From NCBI RefSeq assembly GCF_024159265.1, contig NZ_JAMYWY010000001.1, positions 7,006,001 through 7,070,000 of the forward strand: 64,000 bases of DNA, read 5' to 3'. Below are positions 16,957-25,519 of this stretch, one piece after another (the stretch's first letter is position 1; each line of letters opens with the position of its first letter). The position numbers and the translations under genes were made by a program. Origin of the DNA: Paenibacillus sp. 1781tsa1. GTDB taxonomy: Bacteria > Bacillota > Bacilli > Paenibacillales > Paenibacillaceae. The notes under the pieces are model-generated. The model searched no databases and had not been told where the DNA came from. It saw nothing but the letters and a program-made list of their open reading frames with translations.

Positions 16957-17153
16957 GCTAACGAACTCCACACGCCTTATTTGCCCTATTTTCCACAAGT
17001 CTGTAATCTAACGAATCTGAGAGAAGTTATTTCTATCATTTGTAGGCATTTCATCGGTTTTCACTCGTTTTCTGCCGGAATAACGTCGCTGAGATTCGTT
17101 AGATTTTGCATTTAAGGCTAATTCAGCATTTAAGGCGTGTCAGATTCGTTAGC
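16957..17153. repeat. 197-bp nested palindromic repeat, copy B
   Basis: Same box order and length as 11213-11409: GCTAACGAACTCCACACGCC, AATCTAACGAATCTGA, then TGAGATTCGTTAGATTT and AAGGCGTGTCAGATTCGTTA. The arms are conserved while the DNA between them differs, which points to conserved structure. Confidence 0.8.
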
Positions 17154-17213
17154 CGTTAGACCGATGCCCAAGGGAAACTATCATCCCCCTTAGGCAGTTC
17201 ACATCTATAGACC

Positions 17214-17275
17214 AGAAGGTTATTCTGCACTCGTAGTGATAAAGTACAGCTACTCTTCAGTTTAATGACTATAAT
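17214..17275. repeat. About 60-bp dispersed repeat, copy 1
   Basis: AGAAGGTTATTCTGCACTCG followed by TAGTGATAAAGT and a less conserved A+T-rich end. It pairs with the copy at 34401-34458, about 80% alike over the first 33 bp by eye. Confidence 0.6.
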
Positions 17276-17278
17276 GCA

Positions 17279-18559
17279 TCAAGATACGGTAGTCTCCTCA
17301 CCATTTCCGAAGCGAATAACCCATACCGGAATCAGCTTTAGTCCGTCTTCAATCGTAGAAGGACGATACGCTGGATATACATCCACGACCTGGCGATTCT
17401 CACCGGCTACTTTCTGAATAAGAGCCTTCAGCTTGTCTCCGCCAGGCAGTTTGACCGATTTCTTGGTCTCTGCACCTTCGTTCAGGTATTCCAGCGATCG
17501 TTCATAACTGGATACCGTCTCCTGCTGCATCTCCATACTGATCGTGCCGAAGCGGAACTGCATGGAATCCATAATCGGATAGCTGCCGTAATACTGCTGG
17601 AATTCAAGCCGTGTTTTGCTGTCCGCGGTCCCCAGCATCATGCGTGACCGGCCTTTCCAACCCCCGTGCTGATTCACAAAATCAACAGCAGACAACGCAT
17701 CCTTCGCAGGATCAATCTGTCCCGCAGGCGGTGCCGCCGGATCGGTGTAACTGATCCAGCGCTGTTCCTGTTTTACCTGTAGACTACGTTTACTGTCGGT
17801 GTAAATCTCAGACCCGTCTTTTTCCCGGATGTTCCGGGTCATACTTGGATCGAAGAACAGACTGCGCTGCATCTGCTCAACAGTGAACTGACCTGTTGGC
17901 ACATCCGCCTCAATCGTCTCCAGAGGTTCCGCCGGGATATAATAACCGCCATCCATCAAGGTATATGGCGTCCAGTTCGTACCGAAGTCAACATGCTGCT
18001 GTACGTCTTGTACTGTAAGGTCAGCCTGCGTTGCTTCGTATACCACATCTCCCTTGGCGCTGAAGAACAGCGCATGGGCTTTCGTTTCATTTTTAGCCGT
18101 ATAGATCGAGATTCGGTTAATGGTCTCCCCTTGGAATAAGGAATCCGTCCCGAGCCTCATTACCCGCTGCAACAATGCTACGGGAATCCCTTCTTTGAAC
18201 GATAGCTCAAACCCAGGGTTCTCCTTGCGAATCTGATCCCAATTCACCGATTGCACGCTACGGCGCTGAAAATCATCGAACGCCCGCCCCTGCAACCTTG
18301 AATAGATCAACTGATAGAACGTATTGCCAGGGTAAAACACCGTATGTTTATCTTCGCCCAGATGAATAATCATCTGATCGGGGAAGATCAATTCTTCAAT
18401 ATTGCGTTCCTGACCCATATTTTCCGTCTTCACATAGTTCGTCTCTGACGTCACAATGGAATCCCCGCCTCCGGGCAAACGATAGATTAGAAAATAACTC
18501 TGAACCAGACTGGCTACAACAAGGGCAGCAAGCACCAAGGATTTAATCCGTTCCTTCAA
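17279..18559 (-). CDS. walH: WalK regulatory protein WalH (YycH)
   Basis: About 426 residues. I prefer the TTG start at 18559, which is 8 bp after AAAGGGGG and gives the family-like N-terminus LKERIKSLVLAALVVASLVQSYF. A GTG at 18580 extends the frame by 7 codons but overlaps walK further. There is one N-terminal membrane helix, then a large extracytoplasmic YycH domain. WalH together with WalI restrains WalK. Translation is probably coupled to walK, whose stop lies just inside the walH start region. Confidence 0.92.
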   Translation of the reverse strand: MKERIKSLVLAALVVASLVQSYFLIYRLPGGGDSIVTSETNYVKTENMGQERNIEELIFPDQMIIHLGEDKHTVFYPGNTFYQLIYSRLQGRAFDDFQRRSVQSVNWDQIRKENPGFELSFKEGIPVALLQRVMRLGTDSLFQGETINRISIYTAKNETKAHALFFSAKGDVVYEATQADLTVQDVQQHVDFGTNWTPYTLMDGGYYIPAEPLETIEADVPTGQFTVEQMQRSLFFDPSMTRNIREKDGSEIYTDSKRSLQVKQEQRWISYTDPAAPPAGQIDPAKDALSAVDFVNQHGGWKGRSRMMLGTADSKTRLEFQQYYGSYPIMDSMQFRFGTISMEMQQETVSSYERSLEYLNEGAETKKSVKLPGGDKLKALIQKVAGENRQVVDVYPAYRPSTIEDGLKLIPVWVIRFGNGEETTVS

Positions 18560-20393
18560 GGTGCTCACCCCCTTTCTCACGCATCGGCAGTGTGAACGTT
18601 ACTGTCGTTCCTACATCTACTTCGGACTCCAGAGAGATGCTGCCATCATGTGCCTTCACAATTTCCCGGGCAATGGACAGACCTAGCCCTGTGCCTCCCA
18701 TACTGCGGGAACGAGCCTTGTCCACCCGATAAAACCGCTCAAAAATGCGATCCAAATCGCGCTGTGGGATACCCATTCCAGTATCCGATACCGAGATGGC
18801 AAGTGCATGTTCATCACTGCGTCTAGCTGCAATCGTAATGGTGCCGCCTTCCAATGTATATTTCAGCGCATTGGACACGACATTATCCAGCACCTGATCA
18901 ATCTGGTCGCGATCCAGTGGGACAGCTGGAATATCATTCTCCACAGATAGTACAGGTTGAATATCCTTCTGGTGCATTTGGAACGAGAAGCGATCTGTCA
19001 CTTCCTCCAGCATTTCCAGAATGTCGGTTGGTTGTTTCCGCAGCAAAGCCTCTTTGGAATCCAGCCGCGATAAATGTAGCAGATCCGTAACCAGTCGTAT
19101 CATTCGCTCCGTCTCGTTCTGAATAACACCAACAAAACGACCGGCAAGCTGCGGGTCTTCCAGTGCACCATCATCCAGCGCTTCCGCGTAACTCTTGATC
19201 GTAGTCAATGGTGTACGCAGTTCATGGGATACATTAGCCACGAATTCACGCCGGGATGCCTCAAGCTCTTCCTGCTCGGTAACGTCCTGAAGTACGGCAA
19301 TAGTTCCCGTGATCCCCCGTTCACGCCGATGAACAGGTGTGAACGTCATCCGAATGACCACAGGCTCTTCTTGTCCTGCGGGTGCAATCTGAAGCAGCGT
19401 AGAACCTGTGAACCCACTCGCGAGAGCTTCCGCATCCTCCGGATCAATGCCGAGTAATATGGCAAAATGTCTTCCTTCAATATCCGCAGGATGCATACCC
19501 AGTATGCTGCTGGCACGACGGTTTACGAGAATGACTTTCCCGTACTCATCCGTAGCTACCACACCATCACTCATATTGGTCAGAATGGAAGTCAGTTTCT
19601 CCTTCTCCTCTTCATTCTGGGAGAGTGCATCCCGAAGTCTGCTGGTCATATAGTTAAAAGCCCGACTGAGCTGACCAATCTCATCCGTGCCGAATACAGG
19701 TGTCTGCTGATCAAAGTTACCCTCTGCGACCGCTGTCGCTCTCCGAGTGACTTCTTTAATCGGCTGCGTGATCGTATGGGACAGGATCACGCCAAGCACT
19801 GCCGTTAACACTAAGGCAATCAGGATACCGGAGATGAAGATTTTGTTGATTCCCTCCATCGTAGAATACAGCTCGTTCATGGATGCTGCGATGTAGACCG
19901 CACCAATGATTTTGCCGCCAGACAGCACAGGCTTGGCGACAACTTTTTTGCGAACATTATCCTCATCCACGATATATTCCTCATTGTCCCGAATGCCTTG
20001 CAACGCACGGCTAACAACGGTCTGGGTGTTTTTGCGCCCCACATAGTCTGAATGTGAACTTAGCGAGGTCGTCAGTACTTTTCCGCTGGCATCCAGTACC
20101 TGAATCTCGGCACCGTTAATGTTGAACAGGTTATTCACCAGCACACGCAGATTTTCCGTTTTGTCCTCGCCAGCCTCTGCTTCTCCGCCCGCCATCGTCT
20201 CTCCTACGAGAACTGACAGCATCTCCGCACGCGCCTGCAAGTCTTCTGTAAAGTTGCTCGTTAGCGAGTTCTTCATCGCGCTCACAAAATAAACGCCGAT
20301 CAATTGCATCGCAATCAGAATCAGCAGTACATAGATAATAATCAATTTCGCCTGAATCGTTCGAAAGAACGAGAATCGCGCGAATCGGCCCAT
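18543..20393 (-). CDS. walK: Essential cell-wall sensor histidine kinase WalK
   Basis: 616 residues. TM1 at about 14-34, an extracytoplasmic sensor domain, TM2 at about 185-207, HAMP (TQPIKEVTRRATAVAEGNFDQ), a PAS domain (SDGVVATDEYGKVILVNRRA), then HisKA with the phospho-His in NVSHELRTPLTT. The ATPase domain has an N box (NVVSNALKY), DTGMGIP and GGTGLGLS. WalK senses cell-wall status and phosphorylates WalR. Its ATG overlaps the walR stop region by one base. A Noc-box-like sequence lies within the coding region at 18661-18674. Confidence 0.98.
   Translation of the reverse strand: MGRFARFSFFRTIQAKLIIIYVLLILIAMQLIGVYFVSAMKNSLTSNFTEDLQARAEMLSVLVGETMAGGEAEAGEDKTENLRVLVNNLFNINGAEIQVLDASGKVLTTSLSSHSDYVGRKNTQTVVSRALQGIRDNEEYIVDEDNVRKKVVAKPVLSGGKIIGAVYIAASMNELYSTMEGINKIFISGILIALVLTAVLGVILSHTITQPIKEVTRRATAVAEGNFDQQTPVFGTDEIGQLSRAFNYMTSRLRDALSQNEEEKEKLTSILTNMSDGVVATDEYGKVILVNRRASSILGMHPADIEGRHFAILLGIDPEDAEALASGFTGSTLLQIAPAGQEEPVVIRMTFTPVHRRERGITGTIAVLQDVTEQEELEASRREFVANVSHELRTPLTTIKSYAEALDDGALEDPQLAGRFVGVIQNETERMIRLVTDLLHLSRLDSKEALLRKQPTDILEMLEEVTDRFSFQMHQKDIQPVLSVENDIPAVPLDRDQIDQVLDNVVSNALKYTLEGGTITIAARRSDEHALAISVSDTGMGIPQRDLDRIFERFYRVDKARSRSMGGTGLGLSIAREIVKAHDGSISLESEVDVGTTVTFTLPMREKGGEHLEGTD
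18661..18674. promoter_or_regulatory. Candidate Noc-binding site inside walK
   Basis: ATTTCCCGGGCAAT differs at one position from the B. subtilis Noc consensus ATTTCCCGGGAAAT. A noc gene is present at 55443. Confidence 0.45.
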
Positions 20394-21115
20394 TATATCC
20401 CCACGCTTTTGGCACTGCGCACGAGATAACCAAGCCCGCGGCGTGTCAGAATCGTTTCCGGTTTGCTCGGATTCTCCTCAATCTTCTCACGCAGACGACG
20501 GATCGTGACATCCACAGTACGTACATCGCCGAAATATTCATATCCCCATACCGCTTGCAGCAGATGTTCCCGTGTCATAACCTTGCCGGAGTGCTTCGCC
20601 ATATAATAGAGAAGTTCGTACTCACGGTGGGTCAGATCGAGCGGTTCCCCGCCCTTGTAAGCCGTATACATGTCCATATCAAACGCCAGATCAAATAGCC
20701 GCATGACCTGCTTTTCCTCATCTTCCGGCGCTTCTGCCGTAATCGCGAGCTTTTGCCGTCTGCGCATCTGTGCCTTCACCCGTGCAAGCAACTCACGCGT
20801 ACTGAACGGCTTGGTCACGTAATCATCCGCACCCAATTCCAACCCGAGTACCTTGTCGATCTCGCCATCCTTGGCGGTAAGCATAATGATCGGCATCTCC
20901 AGATGAGCACGTACCTCACGACATACATCCATACCGTCCTTGCCCGGCAGCATCAGATCCAGCAGCATCAGATCCGGTTTTTCGGATAACGCCAGTTCAA
21001 CCGCACGAATGCCATCAAATGCACAGATGACCTCGTACCCCTCTTTTTCCAAATTAAACTTTAGAATGTCTGCGATGGGCTGTTCATCGTCCACCACCAA
21101 AATCTTCCCCTGCAT
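20393..21115 (-). CDS. walR: Essential cell-wall response regulator WalR
   Basis: 240 residues. Receiver domain with the acidic pocket DDEQ, the phospho-acceptor Asp in LMLLDLMLPGKDG and Lys in VTKPF. C-terminal OmpR-type winged helix (LTHREYELLYYMAKHSGKVMTREHLL, RTVDVTIRRLREKIE). It controls autolysin and wall-metabolism genes through TGTWAH-N5-TGTWAH boxes, one of which lies upstream of the M23 gene nearby. GGGGTGA precedes the ATG. It is first of the walRK operon; a TATATA -10 lies about 110 bp upstream. Confidence 0.98.
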   Translation of the reverse strand: MQGKILVVDDEQPIADILKFNLEKEGYEVICAFDGIRAVELALSEKPDLMLLDLMLPGKDGMDVCREVRAHLEMPIIMLTAKDGEIDKVLGLELGADDYVTKPFSTRELLARVKAQMRRRQKLAITAEAPEDEEKQVMRLFDLAFDMDMYTAYKGGEPLDLTHREYELLYYMAKHSGKVMTREHLLQAVWGYEYFGDVRTVDVTIRRLREKIEENPSKPETILTRRGLGYLVRSAKSVGI

Positions 21116-21314
21116 CGGCTGAATTCACCCCTATATCCTGCTTAATCCGCATTAGCGTCTATATCTATCTTCTATGTTCAGCTTGTACCAAAGCCTGGTT
21201 GATTGATTCCTCTAGCTTGTTGTATATACTCTCTAGTTTAACATACCTGAAGCACCGTCACATCCCGATCAGAGGCTTGAAAGGTCTTTCATTTGAAATT
21301 TTTTTACAGCAGCA

Positions 21315-21350
21315 AAAAACAAGGCCAGCATCATTGCCAACCTTGCTTCC
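21315..21350 (-). terminator. Terminator of the M23 endopeptidase gene
   Basis: On the minus strand GCAAGGTTGGC pairs imperfectly with GCTGGCCTTGT around a short loop and is followed by TTTTTTG. It insulates walR from the M23 gene. Confidence 0.8.
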
Positions 21351-21360
21351 TTAAGTTCTA

Positions 21361-22893
21361 TTAGTTCAGATACGTTAACGGATTTTCTACCGTTCCATTC
21401 TTAATAATCTCAAAATGCAGATGTGTTCCGGTCGAACGACCCGTGTTGCCCATAACGCCAATACTCTCGCCTTTTTCAACCACTTGTCCAACCTTAACGC
21501 CAATGCTGTTCAGATGTCCATACAGTGTTTCGTATCCGTTTCGGTGGTTAATAATGATGACATTACCATAGCCGCTTTTCTGTCCAGCAAACGTAATTAC
21601 ACCCTCGTCAGACGCTTTCACATCGCGGTTACCTACCAGATCGACACCTTTGTGCTGGCGCCCCCACCGTTGTCCATAGCTACTACTCATCGTTGCATTG
21701 GATACCGGCCAAGCAAATTCACCTGTGCCCTCACCAACCACTTTGGTCCCGCTAAGGACAACTTCAGTTACAGCTGCTTTAATCACTTCCTGACCAAGCC
21801 ACTCTTCCTGAACCACTTCACCATTCTCTTTGGTTATACGGTACTGCATGCTTTTCAACCCGCTTTGTCCTGGGCGCACGACTTTAGTTGTACCTGCTTT
21901 CAACTCAGCACTTTTGCGCACTTCCACTTGCGGTTTGATCTCAATCTGTTCAACAACCTGCTCAACCGATTTAACGGTTACCGCCGGTTTCGGAACGGTC
22001 AGGGTCAGTTCGTCTCCGATTTGAAGCGACGTTTCCTTGATACCTGGATTATGCTTACGAATCTCGCTTTGTGTAATGTCATACTTGGCCGCAATCGAAG
22101 AGATCGTATCTCCTTCACGAACCACATAAGTTACAGGCGCGTCTTTACCAACGGTTAATGCTTTAACCGCCTCGGACACATCCCATATTTTATTTGGATC
22201 AGCCTTCACCACATCTGTCGCTACGTCTTCCTTGATGCCTACCGACTTCAGGGTTGTACTTGGTCCCTCGTTTTTCTTCGAGGAGTTAGCCGATACCGAC
22301 TTCGTCTTAAGCGAACTTCGCACAGCCGATGCCGATATGTATTTGCTCTGCACTTGTTCCAGGATTGCATCCGCTGTTGCCTGATCTTTCACAATACCAA
22401 TGACTTCACCGTCTACCTTAAGCTCCACACCTTTGGCGTAGGCTGTCAGCATGTCACCCAGTTTGTCCAGCGTCTCGTCACTGTTCACTTCAGGTTTGTA
22501 GGCTCTTACCGTTTCAGTTGTGATGCCATCCGTGTTCAGCACCATCTCTGCATCCGGATATTTATTTTGATATTCCTCGGTTTTGTCTGTAAATAGTTGT
22601 TGTAATTGTGCTTCATCTGCAATGGTACCAATCTCGCTACCTTTAACCATGACTTTATAATACGGCACGGTGTTTGCAGTAACATATTGTTTGCCTGCGA
22701 ACCCGAGCGATGCTGCGATGAATACACCAAAAGCTGCTGTAATGATCCATTTGCGCGAGGCCAGAACGCGCTTCTTATTCACACTGAAGGTGGACATGCT
22801 CATGTTGTTTTTGTCTTCGGCCGTCCGGTGTTCCCCGGATTGTTCGTGTACCCGGTCTTTGCCCGGTTGGCGTATGCCTCTGAAACCTTTCAT
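21361..22893 (-). CDS. Membrane-anchored M23 endopeptidase with LysM and G5 domains
   Basis: 510 residues; ATG with AAGGAG. Domains in order: basic N-terminus, one TM (WIITAAFGVFIAASLGFAG, about 48-68), a long extracytoplasmic region, a LysM near 260-305 (TYVVREGDTISSIAAKYD), a G5 domain near 310-390 (EIKPQVEVRKSAELKAGTTKVV), then a C-terminal LytM/M23 domain with zinc ligands in HKGVD, the GYGNVIIINH segment, YGHLN and HLHFEI. It probably cleaves peptidoglycan cross-bridges during growth. It lies directly upstream of walR and carries a perfect WalR box, so wall-stress control by WalR is likely. Confidence 0.92.
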   Translation of the reverse strand: MKGFRGIRQPGKDRVHEQSGEHRTAEDKNNMSMSTFSVNKKRVLASRKWIITAAFGVFIAASLGFAGKQYVTANTVPYYKVMVKGSEIGTIADEAQLQQLFTDKTEEYQNKYPDAEMVLNTDGITTETVRAYKPEVNSDETLDKLGDMLTAYAKGVELKVDGEVIGIVKDQATADAILEQVQSKYISASAVRSSLKTKSVSANSSKKNEGPSTTLKSVGIKEDVATDVVKADPNKIWDVSEAVKALTVGKDAPVTYVVREGDTISSIAAKYDITQSEIRKHNPGIKETSLQIGDELTLTVPKPAVTVKSVEQVVEQIEIKPQVEVRKSAELKAGTTKVVRPGQSGLKSMQYRITKENGEVVQEEWLGQEVIKAAVTEVVLSGTKVVGEGTGEFAWPVSNATMSSSYGQRWGRQHKGVDLVGNRDVKASDEGVITFAGQKSGYGNVIIINHRNGYETLYGHLNSIGVKVGQVVEKGESIGVMGNTGRSTGTHLHFEIIKNGTVENPLTYLN

Positions 22894-23000
22894 GATTCTC
22901 TCCTTTTCAGCACTTCTCAGTTCGCATTTCTGTCAAGACATCACCCATCGTGTCTGTCCCATGCTCGTTGATAATTGTATTGGGTGTCCGCAAAATCAGG

Positions 23001-23028
23001 ACTTTAACTGCGCTCGTAAAAGTGTCAA
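23001..23028 (-). promoter_or_regulatory. Sigma-A-type promoter of the M23 gene
   Basis: TTGACA (23023-23028), a 16-bp spacer, then TAAAGT (23001-23006) on the minus strand, about 108 bp before the ATG. Confidence 0.6.
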
Positions 23029-23058
23029 AATTTTAACCTTTTATCACACCCGTATACT

Positions 23059-23075
23059 TTAACACAGGTTTTACA
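23059..23075 (-). promoter_or_regulatory. WalR-binding box
   Basis: TGTAAAACCTGTGTTAA on the minus strand fits TGTWAH-N5-TGTWAH exactly. It sits about 30 bp upstream of the -35 of the M23 gene, a position suited to activation. Confidence 0.75.
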
Positions 23076-23272
23076 CTCATTTCAACTCTACACGTCACAC
23101 CGCAAAGCCACGCCCCGCTTGGTTTCCCTGTATTATCCATAAGATCGTACGGCTAATCCATCACCCATTATGCCTCAACACCCGCTATACTATGTACTTT
23201 TACTCACAATTTAAGACTAGGTTCTAAGACCCAGTGAAATATGCTTTATTTTTCATAAAAATACAAATAAAA

Positions 23273-23301
23273 TCCCTCACCAGATTAACTCTGATAAGGG
23301 A
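23273..23301 (-). terminator. Terminator of the methyltransferase gene
   Basis: Imperfect 12-bp stem TCCCTTATCAGA/TCTGGTGAGGGA with a 5-nt loop and TTTTATTT tail on the minus strand. Confidence 0.7.
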
Positions 23302-23379
23302 TAAGGTAAACAACCTGTTTTTGGTTTCTCGTAAACTGGATTTCATCTCATGACAATTTATAATTTAACATTAATGTCT

Positions 23380-24189
23380 CTATTCTTTCGCTGCAAGAAT
23401 TACAAATCGTTTCTGCTGTACTTCCCAAAATCCATTGTGTTCCATCTCCATATGAATATCCATTAATTGATCACGGAACTGTTGTACCTTAAAATCAGGT
23501 ACTTGCCATGGGATGGTCTTCAGATAATAGACCAGTGCGCCTATATCATAGAAACGTTGCGCGGGAGTTGCTTCACATTTCTCTAAAATACGGAATCCAC
23601 ACTGTTCCAGCTGAAGAACAGCACGATCCAGCTCCCATCCAGCGTAATCCGCTGGCATAGGAATGCCGAGTCGATCATTGATCTCCCTGCAATCTGACCA
23701 ACCTACCTGTTGAGTTAGAAATAATCCGCCTACCGATAGAATCCGCCTTACTTCCTGCTCATCATACGACTCATGCCGATTAAGAATCAGATCGAATTCC
23801 CCGTCTGCGAAAGGAAGTATCGAATCATCAGTCACTTGAAACACCTTCACACCTAACGGCTGTAAACGTTCCTCTGCAATCGGTATATTCGGGAGATAGC
23901 CTTCGGTCGCACATGTGTATGGAGGAAGTGGAAGGAGTCTGGACAACATTTCTCCTCCACCAGTCCCCATGTCGAGCATTCGTTCTGTCTGATTCAACAA
24001 TCGGCGCGCCATCGTTCCAAAAGACCAAGGCAACATTCCGCTCTGAAGTCGCTCACTCCCAGTTACATAGCTAAAATCCCAACCACTAAACGGCTGATCC
24101 GCCTCTTGCAACCCTTGCTCGAATCGCTCATTCATCGCCTCGGTAAACTTTTTTACTGACAGTTCTGAATTAGATTGATATAAGTTCAT
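23380..24189 (-). CDS. Class I SAM-dependent methyltransferase
   Basis: 269 residues from the ATG at 24189; a GGAGG site is 11 bp upstream and overlaps an open but unlikely TTG start at 24207. The Rossmann-like SAM pocket is shown by MLDMGTGGGEMLSRL (motif I), the acidic residue in TEGYLPN, and FDLILNRHESYDEQEVRRILSVGGLFLTQQV (motifs post I to III). The same domain order occurs in UbiE/BioC-like small-molecule methyltransferases. Substrate unknown. Monocistronic with its own terminator. Confidence 0.85.
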   Translation of the reverse strand: MNLYQSNSELSVKKFTEAMNERFEQGLQEADQPFSGWDFSYVTGSERLQSGMLPWSFGTMARRLLNQTERMLDMGTGGGEMLSRLLPLPPYTCATEGYLPNIPIAEERLQPLGVKVFQVTDDSILPFADGEFDLILNRHESYDEQEVRRILSVGGLFLTQQVGWSDCREINDRLGIPMPADYAGWELDRAVLQLEQCGFRILEKCEATPAQRFYDIGALVYYLKTIPWQVPDFKVQQFRDQLMDIHMEMEHNGFWEVQQKRFVILAAKE

Positions 24190-24536
24190 GTTCAATAAAA
24201 CCTCCAATTAGTGTATTCATAAACACAAGTCCATCGTATCTCTTGAATGCACCTATGAATGGAGGTCCACGAATTGGGCGGAAGCTTCCTGCAATGTCGC
24301 AAATTCGTTTTTATATGTCGTGTTCTTTACCTTTATATTTCATACAATGTTCCCTCCTACATAAGCTAATAAAATAAACATAAGCACTATTTGCTTTAAA
24401 ACTAGAATGCTTAAGTATCTAATTCTATATTCATAAAATTTCCAGCATTTATTTAAATAGATTATATTCAATCACCATCGACAAGTCCATTACAATATGA
24501 ATCAGGCGATGCCCAACTAGAGCACGCCTGCTTATT
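24190..24536. other. Gap with a short broken reading frame
   Basis: 347 bp of A+T-rich DNA. A GGAGGGAA site precedes an ATG at 24343 whose frame stops after 10 codons. The +1 frame then reads about 22 further sensible residues (TYKNEFATLQEASAQFVDL) to a stop at 24253, so a frameshifted small gene is possible. Confidence 0.35.
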
Positions 24537-25298
24537 TTATTCTGCTTGTAGGACTTCCATCAGGTTGTCATACTCTTCACTGGTCAGGTACTTCGAGATC
24601 ACCTGTTCAATCTCACGCAGTTCCTGTTCCGTTAGGCCACCTTCCATGGCGCCTGAGATCTGCTGCATTTCTTTCTGCGGCAGCTTATTCATGAGCAAGC
24701 TGAAGATTTTTTCTTTCTCCTCTGCGGGCAGCTTGTCCTTCGCTCCTGTGATGTCATCCGGTGATACAACGATAGCATCATTACCTGAGGAAGCACCGCC
24801 GCTAGTCGTTCCGGTTCCGTTCCCCGAAGCTGGACCACTCCCCTGGGCTGTTCCCGACTCATTACCCGTGCCTGTATCCGTCCCATTGCCTGTACTTGCG
24901 CCTGAGTTTGATCCTACGCTCGTATCTGTACCTGAACCTTCACCCTCGCCCGAACCGCTCCCCTGGGACGCATCGTTGCCTGCATCTACGCCAGATTTAC
25001 CGCTCTCCGTACCATTCCCCATAACTGAAACAGCATCTTCTGGAACCTGCTCTTCGTCCGCTCCTGTCGGCTGATCTGTTGTCCCATTTCCCGATTTATT
25101 CCCTTCGCTGGTTTTACCGCCCAAGGCACCTTGGAACATGGCGGTTAACCCCATGGGTTGACCTTCCCACTGAATATTGAAACTCGCGAGTAGCGACTTC
25201 GCATATGACTGTACAATTAATCCGGTCGTGAGCAGTGTCAGTGAACTGACCAGCAACACGGTTAGCACGATTTTGACAAACCACACAAGCAACTTCAT
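24537..25298 (-). CDS. Membrane-anchored Gly/Ser/Thr-rich low-complexity protein
   Basis: 253 residues; GGAGGGAGAG precedes the ATG. One N-terminal membrane helix (LVWFVKIVLTVLLVSSLTLLTTGLIV) is followed by a roughly 110-residue Gly/Ser/Thr/Asn linker (residues about 62-175). A C-terminal helical domain of about 75 residues (EEKEKIFSLLMNKLPQKEMQQIS, LTEQELREIEQVISKYL) may resemble spore or membrane adaptor domains. No family is recognised. The architecture suggests a helical domain held away from the membrane on a flexible tether. It lies downstream of purA with its own ribosome site. Confidence 0.75.
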   Translation of the reverse strand: MKLLVWFVKIVLTVLLVSSLTLLTTGLIVQSYAKSLLASFNIQWEGQPMGLTAMFQGALGGKTSEGNKSGNGTTDQPTGADEEQVPEDAVSVMGNGTESGKSGVDAGNDASQGSGSGEGEGSGTDTSVGSNSGASTGNGTDTGTGNESGTAQGSGPASGNGTGTTSGGASSGNDAIVVSPDDITGAKDKLPAEEKEKIFSLLMNKLPQKEMQQISGAMEGGLTEQELREIEQVISKYLTSEEYDNLMEVLQAE

Positions 25299-25410
25299 TC
25301 CGTTCTCTCCCTCCGATTATCCCCCCGTCTAGCATGCGCATGTCGGGATCTGTGACTCTACTGTTAACCAGTATTGACGGAAATCTCGGGATTATATCCG
25401 ATATACATAC

Positions 25411-25452
25411 AAAAAACCTCCAGTCATCGCTATAAAAGCAACAACTGGAGGC
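25411..25452 (-). terminator. Terminator of purA
   Basis: Stem CCTCCAG/CTGGAGG with an A+T-rich loop, followed on the minus strand by TTTTTTG. Confidence 0.85.
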
Positions 25453-25519
25453 TTAACATGCCTAAGTCGGCAGTCTATCCTATTTTATAATTCAAGAAAC
25501 AATCTCTCTATTTCTTCGA

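Larger units (their letters stand above)
16885..17278. other. Gap splitting walH from walI: repeat copy B
   Basis: 394 bp inside what is normally a tight operon. It holds the 197-bp repeat copy B (16957-17153) and one copy of a roughly 60-bp dispersed repeat (17214-17275). No coding sequence is supported. Confidence 0.8.
22894..23379. other. Gap upstream of the M23 gene
   Basis: 486 bp holding the M23 promoter (23001-23028), a WalR box (23059-23075) and the terminator of the methyltransferase gene (23273-23301). The remaining A+T-rich DNA shows nothing else. Confidence 0.7.
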
